DNA from: Lumbricus terrestris
Taxonomy: Eukaryota > Annelida > Clitellata > Crassiclitellata > Lumbricidae
DNA: 64,000 nt
Assembly: GCA_949752735.1 (NCBI GenBank)
Contig: OX457036.1
Location: 11,540,352 to 11,604,351, forward strand
Direction: 5' to 3'
Both the position numbers and the translations under genes were made by a program. Below the pieces are notes generated by a model. The model had not been told where the DNA came from. It saw only the letters and a list, made by a program, of their open reading frames with translations, and did not search any database. This document shows, one piece after another, positions 35,174-46,958 of the stretch; position 1 is the stretch's first letter; each line of letters starts with the position of its first letter.

Positions 35174-36621
35174 TGTAGCGAACCAGGTTGCTACAAGCTA
35201 CCTTACTTATTTACTCAAGTAAGGCCGCTATTTCTATTACGAATTCATGGGTGCTATGCTTAGCACTGATCGATGCGGTCATCGCTATATTTAGATTCCC
35301 ATGCATTTTTCAATGGAACTTTCCACCACCGGCGATTTTTGATTGGTTAGACATCACGCGATGTTTTACGCGCCAAAAAGCGCTCTCTTGCGGCAAATTA
35401 ACGCGCAAACCTTCAGTCGGGCAGCAGAATTGAATCGAGTAAGACCTATGTTGACTGAAATCGTGAATCGTGACGAAATTGATGGTATTTTTGATTCTGG
35501 CAAGTTTTCTCGGGTAGAAGACGAGGTTCTTCCGATGTCTTGTGAATCGATGTGTAATTACGAAGATTTCCGGCAACGATTAAATTAATAATACGCTTCC
35601 TACGGAGAAATTCTGGCATCGGCCGACGACTCAATAACTTTCTACAGGACGGAAAACGGTGGATCGGCTGTCCTAAAATATCAATGGGAACAGGGAAGTA
35701 TAGGCAACCTAATCTATAGAGCTCGAACCTGAACTAGGTGTAATTAGATGAAACTTGTATCGCTATTTTGGTGTAAATATTAGTTGTGGTGTATTCAGTC
35801 TGTGAACTGATCGGATAGGTGTGAAATAGTCAGTCTGTGAACTGATCTGATAAAACTTAAGCTAGTCAAGGGACATAGGCTTTTAGGAAGGCCTTAATAG
35901 TGAATCTTTAATATTGTTTCTATTTTATCGGCTGTGTAAATAATTGCAAATGAACGACAGACAGTCGCTTGATTAATTCTACAATAAATGAAACTTAAAT
36001 AGAGAACTGTGAAGTGATTTCTGCTATCGAATTATAATGGACTCCGACGGGGAAACTGACAGTGTCTTAGGGACAGGACAAGAGGAAGATGAGTTATGTC
36101 CGAGAGAAACCCTTGAGTTGGGGACTACAGACAATACTGATGACTTAGACCCTGCTGTATTACAGAAGCAAATGACTACAATAGAACAGTTTATGGAGCG
36201 CCAGAGTAGCATTTTAATCGGTCTAGCCGAAGAGCTGAATCTAGTTTCCATGCAGCAAGCCCAATTAAGTTCCCGCCAGAAAGAATGTGAAACAATGGTG
36301 AAGTCGGTAGCTGAAGGTAAAGTGGGTGATGGAGCTTGGGGAAAAGTTGAGGAATCGAACCCAGATAAGCACCCATTTAGTGGGGCTGTTGTGAGCTTAA
36401 CAGCCACCGCTGACATATGTCCAATATCGGCCCATCCTGAGGAATTTGGTAACCAGAGAAGCTCACACCCTAGGTTAGGATTCGAACCCGCTACCATTGA
36501 CACCAAAACCCTTGACCTAGGACCCAGCTTTCCTCAACCGCGCTTAAGGGGGCGCGCAACAGTAGAGCCCATTAATTTGGGGGCGGAAACGGTAGGACAG
36601 GCGGCGCCCCCGCGCGTCACA
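35174..36621 (+). repeat. 3' LTR, 1448 bp
   Basis: Identical to the 5' LTR except one base that I can see. It repeats the first 195 codons of gag-pol (from 36037). The frame runs 29 codons into the antisense of the cGLR pseudogene. AATAAA is at 35983-35988. Confidence 0.93.
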
Positions 36622-39159
36622 GAATTCCGAGCAAGCACTGTACTTCTCTATCGAAAAGTGAGTCCAGCGGTGGCAATAGCAAAACATTCGCAAATGCAAA
36701 CTCATTGAAATCGTTCTGGAGATCAGGTTCCTTGAGAATTTGCTCGCATAAATGCAACACTTCATCGTATCGACGAAACTTATAAAGGTACAAAGCACGA
36801 TAGCAGTTACCTGTGTTGCACTGGATGCCAAAGTCATTGCGAATCATATTGTAGAACCATGTCATGTTTTCCAAAGCATATTCCGTTAAATAGTCAATTA
36901 ATCTGTCTTTAACTATTAAAGGATCTAGACTTAAAGTTGCGTCCTTTGTCAAGTACTGCTTTCTCCGATAAACGCACTCTTTGAAATCTTTGAAAGAAAT
37001 ACTTAAATTTATCGAAGAACAGCCCTTTCGCTTAGTTAAGGCCAGTAATACTCGGTCTAATGTAGTAAAAGCTGAAGTTAACAAATCACGATTGAACTGT
37101 TGGCCTAATTGCATTGAAACTCTTGAGGTGGATATTGCTGTTAAATAATATGCAAACACGTTTGGAGTAAGACGTAGATCAAGATAAATCTGAATCTTTG
37201 TGAAATTCATTTTTTCTCTAAACTTCTTGTAGAGCAGATAAAATCCAGCGATTCTGACATCTTCAATGAAGAGCAAACATCCTGCATTCAATGTTTCATT
37301 GTCTACGTTGTTCGTTTCACACATAAAAAATTCTGAGCATAGGTCGATAACTAATTGTGTTTCTGAAGTTGAAAGATGAAGAGCAGCAAGATACAGCAAA
37401 GCTGCAGGAGCGATTATGTCGCTTTGAGAATCATCCTTTCCTAAGACTTTTCGAAGCAGCTCTTTTGCTAAGAGCGACATTAGTTGAAAGGCTGAATGGC
37501 TAATGGACCCAGTTAGGTTTTCCATAACTTCCAGCGCAAGTACATATTGGCACTTGTTTCCGCTGTGGAGGGTTTAGGGAATGTATGATGCTTACACCTG
37601 ACACTTTTGGGTCTAAAGAAAATTACTTTAATAAATTCATGAAATGAATCGCTATCACATGAAATTATTTCACACTCCAAACCATATGCTGCATTCAAAC
37701 AATGCAACGTTGAATCAGAGTATGCGAAACACTCGATGCTTTCTGGTATTTTATGCAATGGACGTTCACCGTATATCAGCCAACGAATCTTTCTTATTTC
37801 ATGAGTTAATACAATATTTGAATGTAAGACTGTGTAAATCCTTGCTTCTTGAGTAAAGACATGGCACATTGGAAATCCAGCGCAAAAGAAATCATCGAAA
37901 GATTCTAACTTTAATGTTTTTCGAATGTCAAAGACAACTTGCTTGTAATCCGCCAAATACTTTTCTTGCTTTTACAATATTTGTGACTTCAGCATGCGTC
38001 CTTAAGAATTGTCTTATGTAATTTTCTACGAACCAGTTACAAAGAATGTCAGAATTTCGGAACTCATTCAATCGTCCTTTCATCTTGCTAAGCATTGCGG
38101 TACTCGAGGACTTGTGAAATAAATTTGCTCTGGGAATAAAATAGTTCGGAATGTATCCACGCATTAGCCATTCTAAAAGCTTCTGTAACAACTCGCAGCA
38201 TATCTCAATAACAGAAAGGGAATTCCCCAATCAGGTGACATCGTTTCACAGGTCCACAACATCAACGTCTTTATATGATACGTACACAAAACCTCATCTT
38301 CCTTTGGATAATCCTTTTGAATTATTTCTCTCTTGCAGAAGAATCTCAACATATGATAAACAATCTGTTGAAGTTGAGTCCAACTTTGGAGTAAGATTAC
38401 CTCCGCTATTGAAAATGACAATCTCCACTGGTATTTATCGTCCCTTGAAGCACGATGCTGAACGTAGACAACATGACAACCATTTTGTAAAACTTCAAAA
38501 ATGTTGGCATTCGTCGGCCATCCTTAATATCTATGTCGCTTCGGCCAACCTTTGGCTTCTCTAGGCCACCGAGGACACCACACGCTTGTCACCGTATCAA
38601 GCACATTAGAATATTGCCCAATTTGCAACCTAGTTGACGGACCTTTCTGAGTGGTTGATGGGACAAAACGATCTTCCTCGTTCGAGGTTACATCGGTTTT
38701 ATTAGCATCTCTATTAACCTTCGTGTACATATTTTGGGATGGTGCGACCCGAAATTCATACTTCTTGCATTTCCAGTTATATTTCATCATTCCGAAAACT
38801 CTAAGTCGAACAAAACCCGGGTAATTGAGACATGGTTCCATCTTACAGCACTCTATGGTCTCATCTAACCAACGCACATCATTTGGTAACGCTGGAAATT
38901 CTGCATCGAATGCCAGCACAGTGCGATAGGTCAACAGTGTGTCTTAGTCGTCGATGCAGGTTTTCAACGGTCTGATATAGAACTCTTCACTGCTACCGCA
39001 AGCCATGATGTGAAAGTTTGAAACACGGCACAGTGATGAGCTTGGATCATATTTGAGATCCGAAACAGCACCACACGACTTTGGAAGCAACTGGCATGTA
39101 CTAACAATGAACTATGATGTAAGCTTAATTTCAATTTTCTGTTTTGCTGCGTTATCCAT
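36622..39159 (-). pseudogene. Dead cGLR/Mab-21 array copy 2 (main part)
   Basis: Homologous to the three intact genes from the ATG (39157-39159) onward, but broken. An in-frame TAG lies near codon 15. A stop replaces the His within the acidic DxD. Another stop replaces the His of the HRDHGWP motif near 38546. Frameshifts lie near 38228, 37965 and 37525. GSSEEFYIRPL and the Mab-21 helices are otherwise recognisable. The 3' 115 codons are displaced to 24978-25341 by the Gypsy insertion. The lesions spread over the whole gene indicate that it decayed before the recent insertion. Confidence 0.92.
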
Positions 39160-40058
39160 CCTGTATGTATAGTAATATATTTATTGAATCACAGTGTCAT
39201 CTACGTTGTCGACTTCATCACCATTACCAAAATGTCACCATCATCATTGTCGTTTATCGCTTTCAGCGTTGTCATCGTCGTTATCATCATCATTATCACC
39301 GCCAACATGATGATCTTCATAATGATCAATTAAAACGCGCTGGTTTGCCACCTATGCCCCTTACCTGGGCTAACAATGAACTCAGATATAGTTTCTATTA
39401 TCCGCTTATGTGCTTTTGCATCCTGTCTATTTATGTTTATTTCAGAAATTTTATATAGCGCCTATTTAAGGGATGTTACTCAGAAGCGCTCCAGGCTCAA
39501 CCACGGCTAAATAAGACAGTTTTTAGATTCTTAAAGAACAGAGTCGACTGACCCCTGGGAATTAAGCGCAGTGTAACAAGGAGGCCATTCCAGGTTGTGG
39601 GACCAGCTACAGAGAATGAACGACGCAGTCGGATAGAAGTCCGCGAACGGGGACGAGCGACGCAGTCGGATAGAAGTCCGCGAACGGGGACGAGAAGCTC
39701 AGCTTGGTTCGCCGATCGAAGGGAGCAGCTTCAATCCTTGTGGCCAATCACAGAGTGGTCCATTTTAGGCGCTGGTCCATCTTTAGCAACCTTCCTCTAC
39801 AGAAACTAGCGTTTGAATTTAAAACACGGCCGATTTAGTAACGCATTATGAAAGTGCGCTAAAAAAGAGAGAGTAGGCTATCAGGCTTAGGGCTACAAAT
39901 TAAAGCATCCGTCGCTCTTTTCCTGCAAAATGTATGTCAAATTGAAGCGAACGCTTATCCCACTAATTGCATAGACCTACTAAATTTTTGCTGTCCTAAC
40001 GGCGGCTTGTATAGCCTACCCCTGATGATTGCGAGTATAGCTTTGATGGTGTTGCATA
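39160..40058 (-). other. 5' flank of copy 2 with a LINE 3' end
   Basis: 39160-39340 matches the proximal flanks at 45154-45237 and 61189-61380 (CATC-rich, TCACCATTACC-like). 39440-39805 is a minus-strand LINE 3' end that decodes as RSFSVAGPTTWNGLL, LFFKNLKTVLFSRG and a stop, followed by GGCGCTATATAAAATTTCTG. Within it a 37-bp block (GACGCAGTCGGATAGAAGTC) is duplicated at 39622 and 39659. 39815-40020 resembles the flank at 63440-63600. Confidence 0.65.
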
Positions 40059-40061
40059 CAA

Positions 40062-40468
40062 ACACGCAGACACAAACACAAACGAACACGCAGACACAAA
40101 CACAAACGAACACGCAGACACAAACACAAACGAACGCGCAGACACAAACACAAACGAACACGCAGACACAAACACAAACGAACACGCAGACACAAACACA
40201 AACGAACACGCAGACACAAACACAAACGAACACGCAGACACAAACACAAACGAACACGCAGACACAAACACAAACGAACACGCAGACACAAACACAAACG
40301 AACACGCAGACACAAACACAAACGAACACGCAGACACAAACATAAACGAACGCGCAGACACAAACACAAACGAACACGCAGACACAAACACAAACGAACA
40401 CGCAGACACAAACACAAACAAACACGCAGACACAAACACAAGCGAACACGCAGACACAAACACAAACT
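40062..40468. repeat. 24-bp minisatellite, about 17 copies
   Basis: The unit CGCAGACACAAACACAAACG plus AACA repeats with very few changes. All six frames are open as Thr/Gln-rich, Cys/Val-rich or Leu/Arg-rich shadows. Confidence 0.96.
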
Positions 40469-41925
40469 TTATTAAAACCAACTCCAAACTGAATTTTGCT
40501 GCAACCCTAAACTTCAAAATGAACCGATATAGATCATCTTAATAACATGCTAAACGTGAGAAATTGCCTGCGGTGAGTATAATGATAATTATTATCCTGT
40601 CAATGGCGCGTGGAAGCATCGAGTGGACTGGATATTATCGGCGCAATAAAAATGGCATCGTCTACTTTTCAGTCCGGTCGTGCGTTTTCACTTTTCACCA
40701 GACCAAACCCTTCAAAAACCTCTCTGTAATCTCCATGGTTACCACCAGCGGTCAGAAATATACTGGTTTATTCGGGGTCGACCACATTTACTCCCTAAAG
40801 CATATGGTTACCATTCATTGGTCTGGGGATCGTGAATCACAACTCTTTATATATCCTACACTTTCTTGTGCATGTACATGTACAGTATTGTAACGTGATT
40901 CTACGGAAATTTGAAAAAATGGAAAATTGTTTTTTGCACTGCTGTATCTTCTGAAGTAATGCAAATTCATTTTGAGATTCTCAGAGATTGTTGTAAATTC
41001 TTTCCTCTAAAAATCCTGCTATTTTCACAGAAAAATCTCGATTGGTTACGGAGAAATTGCATTTTAGCTGGTGGGACATTTTTTTATTGAGCCACCCTGT
41101 AGATTGAAAGTTATACTATTGATGACGTATCTTTTCATAAAGTAAAAATGAATTTTTCAGCCAAAGAGTCTCTCAGTCAGTGGGCTAATAGAAATCTTCT
41201 TCATCAACAAATTCCATAGTATTTAGTAGACACATCTTGATCAGTAGATCATACAACTCTTCTACATGAGCAAACCGTATAGTATTCAAAATAAGCCTGA
41301 AAGCGTAGGCCTATAAATTATGTAAGTCAGGCGTATAATATGCTATAAGCAAAACGATTGACTTGACTAAGACACAACTTGCCTTAAGCTATGCTGATAT
41401 ATAAAACAGAAGTGCCAGTGACGGCTGAACTTCACGCAACCATTCAGACTGAACTTGATGAAACTGCCACAACTGCAGCTATTTTCCAAATGCAATCAAC
41501 TTTCCCATGCACAAAAAACACGACCGATTCGGAAACGTTTATGAAACTGCGCTAAAAAGAAAGTATTAGTTGTAGGGTCAACTAATCAAACCAACTAGGC
41601 CTATTGCTCTTTGTTCTTTGCCTGTGCGCTAGGCCTAGCCTATATTTAAGGTTTTTTTATCCCAATAATATTGTCCTAAATTGTTTGCTGTAGGCCTATT
41701 GATAATGTTTCAGCTTGTAGGCGAGAACGGCGTGTAGGTCTATAATTATTGTCAGTAATTTATGGGCGCCGACTCTGCGAGGCCCGTGAGTGCCCAGGAC
41801 CCCCAGAAATGGGCCACGCGATGCCCGTCTATGCATGGGCCCCACCAGAAATCAGCCAGCAGCAAGTGCTTTTTAAGAGGTTATGTCTCTGTTGGCATTG
41901 CATATCTATACTATATCAGTGCGTC

Positions 41926-42004
<79 letters not shown>

Positions 42005-42273
42005 GTGATATGAGGTGCACTGATATTTGTATACGATTCGCATCGGACCCAAATAATGCTCCAAATAGTTTATTTTATTTGTAAGAATATTCTATACATC
42101 GATATTTTTATGTGACCGTTTAATTTCAATGGAATTGACATGTGCGACATTGCATAAATAGGCCTATAGGAACTTACAGATTATATAGCCATTAGCCTAT
42201 TTATAAGCGGAGAGTCTTCAGCTTACAATATGCCAGGAAGCATGTTTAATGGAAAACAGTATCTTGTAATGGT
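40469..42273. other. Spacer: distal flank of copy 2, (TA)n, 3' flank of copy 3
   Basis: About 40780-41760 is homologous to the distal flanks near 48890-49760 and 62901-63600. (TA)n lies at about 41929-42001. About 42060-42273 matches the 3' flank at 24776-24977, with the poly(A) signal for the next gene on the minus strand at 42069-42074. No independent gene is seen. Confidence 0.6.
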
Positions 42274-45153
42274 TCATTGATACGATGACACTCGCCGATT
42301 ATTTATAAATTTCCCAAAGTTTTGTAAAAGAAACCAGCGAATAATCCGTTCAAACGGAAGATTACATTTCACGACTGCAAATTCATCCAATGCTTTTCTA
42401 CGCCCTCGATTGCAGTCGATAAAGCATCTGAGTTTCAAATACGTTGCTAGAAAACGACTTTGAAGAGAATAGTAACACTTAATGAAGTGCGCTGAGAAAA
42501 TTGAATCTGAGAGCGGTCCCTTGCAATAGTAAATGTTTCGGGCGAAAAATTGTGCAAACGTTGAATGGTCAGTACACTCAGATTTGCACATATCGTCATT
42601 CAGAGGTGATAAATAATAAAAGAGAGTATGAAGTCCAAGCAAACACTGCAACTCTCTATCGAAAAGAGAGTCAAGCGGAGGAAATAATAAAACATTTGCA
42701 AATGCAAAATCATTGAAATCGTTCTGATGATCAGCTTCCTTGAGAATTTGTTCACATAAATGCAGCACTTCATCGTATCGACGGATTTTATAAAGGTACA
42801 AAGCACGATAGCAGTCAGCAGTGTTGCACTGGATGCCAAAGTCATTGCGAATCGCATCGTAGAATGTTGTAATATTTTCCAAGGCATATTCTGTTAAATA
42901 ATCAATTAGTTTTTCTTTAACCATCAAAGGATTCAGACTAAAAGCTGCATTTCTTGTCAGTGATTCTTTTCTCCGGTAAACGCACTTCTGGCTATTTTTG
43001 AAGCAAATGACTGACTTCTCCGAAATGCAGATCGTTCGCTTTGTTAAAGCCAGTAGTACGTGGTCTAACGTAGTAAAAGCTGAAGTTAACAAATCACGAC
43101 CCAACTGTTGGCCTAATTGCGTTGAAAATCTTGAGGTGGATATTGCTGTTAAATAGTATGCAAACACATTTAGAGTGAAACGTAAATCTAGATAAATCGG
43201 TCCCTTTCTAAAAGTCAGTGCTTCACTAAACTTCTTGTAAAGCAGATAAAATCCGACGATTCTAACAACATCTTCAATAAAGAACAAGCATCCAGCATTC
43301 AATGTTTCATTTTCCACTTGGTTCGATTCACACATAGAAAATGCTGAGCATAAGTCAATCGCCAATTGGTTTTTCGAAGCTGCGAAATGAAGAGCAGCAA
43401 GATAGAGCAAAGCTGCAGGAGTGATGATGTCGCAATACGAATCATCCTTTCGTATTGCCTTTGCAAGAAACTCTTTTGCTAAAAGAGACAACAGTTGAAA
43501 TCCAGTTCCGATTACGGACCCAGGAAAGTTTTCCATAAGCTCCTGTGCTCGTAAATACAGAAGAAGACTTGTTTCCGTTGGAGCGGGTGTAGGCCACGTA
43601 TGATACTGGCACCTGACGTTTTGGGGCATTAAGAAAATTGCTATCGTAAATTCATTAAATGCATTGCTATCCCATGAAATCTTGCAATATTCCAAACCAT
43701 ACGCAGCATTAAGACTGCGGAGTGTTGAATCAAAATATGAGAAATATTCAATGCTATGCGGCATTTGTTGCAATGGCAGCTTGCTGTTTATTAACAAATG
43801 AAACTTTCTTGCAATAAATGTGCTTAGAAGATTAAAGCAGACACCCTGTGCAATGTCTAAGGATTCAACCACCTTAGAAGTAAAGACATTGCAAATTTGA
43901 AATCCAGCGCAAAACAAGTTATCGCAAGATTCGAACTTCAATGCTTTCCGAAATTCAAAGACAGCTTGTTTGTAATCCGCCAAATATGGCGTCACTTTTC
44001 TTGCTTTTACAATATTTGTGACTTCAACATGTGTCGTAAAGAATAGCCTTATGTAATTTTCTACGAACCATTTACAAAGAATGGCAGAAGTTCGGAACTC
44101 ATTCAAGCGTCTTTTCGTCTTGCCAAGCATTTGCGAACTCGATGGTTCATGAAATAAATTTGCTTTGGGAATAAAGTAATTTGGAATGTACCCACGCTTT
44201 AGCCATTCTAAAAGCTTCTGTAGAAACTTACAGCATATCTCAATAACAGAAACAGAATTCCACCAATCAGGTGAAACCGTTTCACAGGTCCACAACATCA
44301 ACGTCTTTATATGATATGAACACAAAATCTCATCTTCCTTTGGACAATCTTTTTGAATTATTTCTTGCTTCGCGAAGAATCTCAATAAATGATAAACAAT
44401 CTGTTGAACTTTATTCCAACTCTGGAGCAAGATCACCTCTGCTATTGAAAACGACAATCTCCACTGCGATTTATCGTTCCTACGAGCACGATGTTGAACG
44501 TAGACAACATGACAACCATTTTCAACAACTTCGGAGATTTTGGCATTCGTCGGCCATCCATGATCTCGATGTCGTTTTGGCCAATCTTTGGCTTCTCTAG
44601 GCCACTGAGTACACCACACGCTTTTAACCGAATCAAACGTCATGGAATTTTGGCCAGTTTGCAACTTAATTGCTGGACCTCTTACAGTGCTTGAAGAGAC
44701 CCAAGCATTTGTGAAAATATTAAGGTATAAATTTGTGGGAGGGGCGACGCGAAATACATATTTTTTCAATTTCCAGTTATAGTTCATCATTCCGAAAACT
44801 CGAAGTCGAACAAAACCTGGATAATTTAGATCTGGCTCCATCTTACAGCACTTTATCGTTTCGTCCAACAAACGCAAATCATTTGGCAACACTGGAATCT
44901 CATCAACGAATGCCATCACATCGTTGTAGGTCATCATTTTATCATGGTCGTCGATGCAGGTATTCAGTGGTCTGATGTAGAACTCTTCACTGCTACCACA
45001 AGCAGTGATGCGAAAGTTTGACACTCGACCATATGAAGTCATTGTATCATATTTGAGATGAGAAACAACACCACACGACTTTGGAAGCAACTGGCATGTG
45101 CTAACAATGAACTCAGATGCAAGTTCCATTTTTCGTTTTTCTGCGGTTTCCAT
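42274..45153 (-). CDS. cGAS-like receptor / Mab-21 domain protein with TPR-like C-terminus (array copy 3)
   Basis: 959 residues, one uninterrupted exon. Nucleotidyltransferase landmarks: GS at 53-54 in GSSEEFYIRP, D69-H70-D71, and D174 in the TFDSV context. Mab-21 landmarks: WPREAKDWPKRH at 184-195, WRLSFSIAEV from W231, CSYHIKTLMLWTCE at 278-291, YIPNYFIPKANLF at 322-334. The C-terminal part contains DCYRALYLYKIRRYDEV near 780-796, PPLDSLFDRELQCLLGLHTL further on, and FERIIRWFLLQ near the end. There is no signal peptide or membrane segment, so it is probably cytosolic. The predicted role is nucleic-acid-activated cyclic-dinucleotide synthesis, inferred from family membership only. A structural Mab-21 role without catalysis is the main alternative. 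Confidence 0.85.
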   Translation of the reverse strand: METAEKRKMELASEFIVSTCQLLPKSCGVVSHLKYDTMTSYGRVSNFRITACGSSEEFYIRPLNTCIDDHDKMMTYNDVMAFVDEIPVLPNDLRLLDETIKCCKMEPDLNYPGFVRLRVFGMMNYNWKLKKYVFRVAPPTNLYLNIFTNAWVSSSTVRGPAIKLQTGQNSMTFDSVKSVWCTQWPREAKDWPKRHRDHGWPTNAKISEVVENGCHVVYVQHRARRNDKSQWRLSFSIAEVILLQSWNKVQQIVYHLLRFFAKQEIIQKDCPKEDEILCSYHIKTLMLWTCETVSPDWWNSVSVIEICCKFLQKLLEWLKRGYIPNYFIPKANLFHEPSSSQMLGKTKRRLNEFRTSAILCKWFVENYIRLFFTTHVEVTNIVKARKVTPYLADYKQAVFEFRKALKFESCDNLFCAGFQICNVFTSKVVESLDIAQGVCFNLLSTFIARKFHLLINSKLPLQQMPHSIEYFSYFDSTLRSLNAAYGLEYCKISWDSNAFNEFTIAIFLMPQNVRCQYHTWPTPAPTETSLLLYLRAQELMENFPGSVIGTGFQLLSLLAKEFLAKAIRKDDSYCDIITPAALLYLAALHFAASKNQLAIDLCSAFSMCESNQVENETLNAGCLFFIEDVVRIVGFYLLYKKFSEALTFRKGPIYLDLRFTLNVFAYYLTAISTSRFSTQLGQQLGRDLLTSAFTTLDHVLLALTKRTICISEKSVICFKNSQKCVYRRKESLTRNAAFSLNPLMVKEKLIDYLTEYALENITTFYDAIRNDFGIQCNTADCYRALYLYKIRRYDEVLHLCEQILKEADHQNDFNDFAFANVLLFPPLDSLFDRELQCLLGLHTLFYYLSPLNDDMCKSECTDHSTFAQFFARNIYYCKGPLSDSIFSAHFIKCYYSLQSRFLATYLKLRCFIDCNRGRRKALDEFAVVKCNLPFERIIRWFLLQNFGKFINNRRVSSYQ

Positions 45154-45237
45154 CCTGTATGGAAATCATAATTTTCTTAATCACACCATCTGCCGCATCA
45201 TCGTGGAAGTAATCATCATCGTTATTATCATCATCAC
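45154..45237 (-). other. Proximal 5' flank of copy 3
   Basis: Homologous to the flanks of copies 2 and 4 and interrupted at 45238 by an hAT-like element. The homology resumes at 46959. Confidence 0.6.
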
Positions 45238-46950
45238 CATAGGCGTAGGAGACGGGGGTTCAGGGGGTCAAATGCCCCCCCAAATTTCTGGCAAGTCTGT
45301 TTTTTCGGGCAAGTAGACCCGGGAAAATATTAACCAAACTTCTTGAGGTTCAACGTTCATTAGTACACCACATCATCTCCCAGTTCCATCTTGCCCGAAT
45401 CGAGTTAGATATTAGCTCACAACAACCATGGTTAGCAGAAATTTCCGAAAACGTTCTGAATTCACGGTAGCATTTTGAAAATAATGGCGAGAATCGCAGC
45501 AAATTCAAGATCCGAAATTTGCCCGAAAATCTTGCCCGAATCGAGTTAGATATTAACTCACAACAACCATTGATAGCAGAAATTGCCGAAAAATTCTGAA
45601 TTCACGGCCGCATTTTGTAAATAATAGGGCCTAGCGAGAATCGCAGCAAATTCAAGAGCCGAAATTTGGCCGAAAATCTTGCCCGAATCGAGTTAGATAT
45701 TAGCATCTATCTGCTCAGGAACATTTGCAGAGGCGAAAATTTTTACATAACTTTGAGACTTAGAGGTGAACCGTGGACAGATTTTTCTTTCAGTGGATAT
45801 AGAGGCTAATATCTAACTCGATACAACAACTATGGATGGCAGAAATTCCCAAAAAAGTTCTGAATTCACGGTAAATAATGGCTAGAGTTGCAGCAAATTC
45901 AAAAGCGGAAATTTGACCGAAAATTGCGACTATTCGTGGCATTTTCAGAAATTCACAAATTGGTGCAACAGAACACGGAATTCACTGCCTGAATGACATC
46001 GAAATTTCTACTGGTCATGAGGCAAAATAGACACGATAATCTTGCGATCATCAACATTGAACGTGCAGATCTTGCTTGGTTTGATCTCTGAAAAATTTAC
46101 AATCTTTTCCTTCTTGTCAAGTGTGCGAGATGAGGATGTTGCGCTTGATAGCTCACTTATGTTACGGGTAGGATAATACCTTAACTGAGCACATTTCCAA
46201 AAGCACACGTTTCTCTTATTTTCATTTAGAGTGTCTCAGGGTCTTTCGCCGTTCTGTCTCCACCCATTGGCTTTCTCTCCGTGCTCACATACAATCTAAA
46301 TTCCTCACTCTGATCTTCAAGGCTTAGCGGGATCTTGCCCCAAATATCTGACCGACGTTATACTATATAAGGTCTCACTCAGCTTCCTCCAGCCGTCCAC
46401 TTCGTTCATCCAACTGACTTGACCCTTGCTTCCTCCTCGTAGAACTGCTATGGCTCAGTCTCGATCATTTGCCACAATTGATCCTTCTCTTTGTAATGAG
46501 CTTTCACCTTGCGTTCGCTCTATACACTTTCTGTGGCAGTCTCACTTCTTCATTCTCTCATCTTAAAACCTGCCTCTTCGAGCGCGGTTTTGCGCACTAT
46601 TAGCCTAGCGCCTCTAAACGGTTCACCCTACTACAGAAGCTTGGTAGATGATTAAATACAATACAAAACAATCTACAATTATGAATTTAATCAGTTGCTC
46701 GTGTGAAGTTTGAACTGGTTAAGCGTCAGGAATATATACATAGGTTACATAGGCTAATAAATTTGCATATGCCTAAAATTACCCAGCCTGGTCCCTATAA
46801 TATGGCCAGGCCCCGGGGTATTTGCCCCCTGTCCCCGGGTGCAAGAACAGAGATGGCTATGAGTGCACGACGTCAATTATTCCGGGTTTAATTTTTCGGG
46901 CAAAAGTAAAATTTTTGCCCCCCACTGCTGAAATGTCCCCTACGCCTATG
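45238..46950. mobile_element. hAT-like non-autonomous element, 1.7 kb
   Basis: Ends CATAGGCGTAGG and its complement CCTACGCCTATG. ATCATCAC flanks both sides (45230-45237 and 46951-46958), an 8-bp duplication, although the site is ATC-rich. The interior has about 2.3 tandem units of about 145 bp (starts 45390, 45531, 45678: CTTGCCCGAATCGAGTTAGA). No transposase is seen. A LINE fragment is inserted at 46250-46640. Confidence 0.7.
46250..46640 (+). pseudogene. LINE 3'-end remnant
   Basis: The plus-strand frame AQSRSFATIDPSLCNELSP (about 46452-46508) matches the conserved RT polyprotein tail RSF...P..WN.LP. Upstream sequence has LINE-like spacing but is degraded, and the end resembles the AGCGC tail region. 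Confidence 0.5.
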
Positions 46951-46958
46951 ATCATCAC

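Larger units (their letters stand above)
25342..36621 (+). mobile_element. Intact Ty3/Gypsy LTR retrotransposon, 11.3 kb
   Basis: TG...CA long terminal repeats of equal length (25342-26789 and 35174-36621), a GAAT target duplication, one 2148-codon gag-pol ORF with all catalytic motifs, a purine tract before the 3' LTR and a primer-site-like sequence just after the 5' LTR. I see one base difference between the LTRs (A at 26147, C at 35979), so the insertion is recent. No envelope gene is visible. Unusual: the ORF starts inside the 5' LTR, and 2.5 kb of non-coding DNA separates pol from the 3' LTR. Confidence 0.95.

Noticed and set aside
25342..36621. Reading the two 1448-bp copies as a segmental duplication, not LTRs
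   Set aside because: TG/CA ends, equal lengths, a GAAT duplication at the outer edges, a polypurine tract and gag-pol between them all fit LTRs.
36037..36708. Separate 223-codon gag-like gene
   Set aside because: It is the LTR-encoded gag start in the 3' LTR running by chance into antisense pseudogene sequence.
40564..40893. 109-codon plus-strand ORF
   Set aside because: Lies partly in flank sequence shared with other array copies where the frame is not kept. No recognisable motif.
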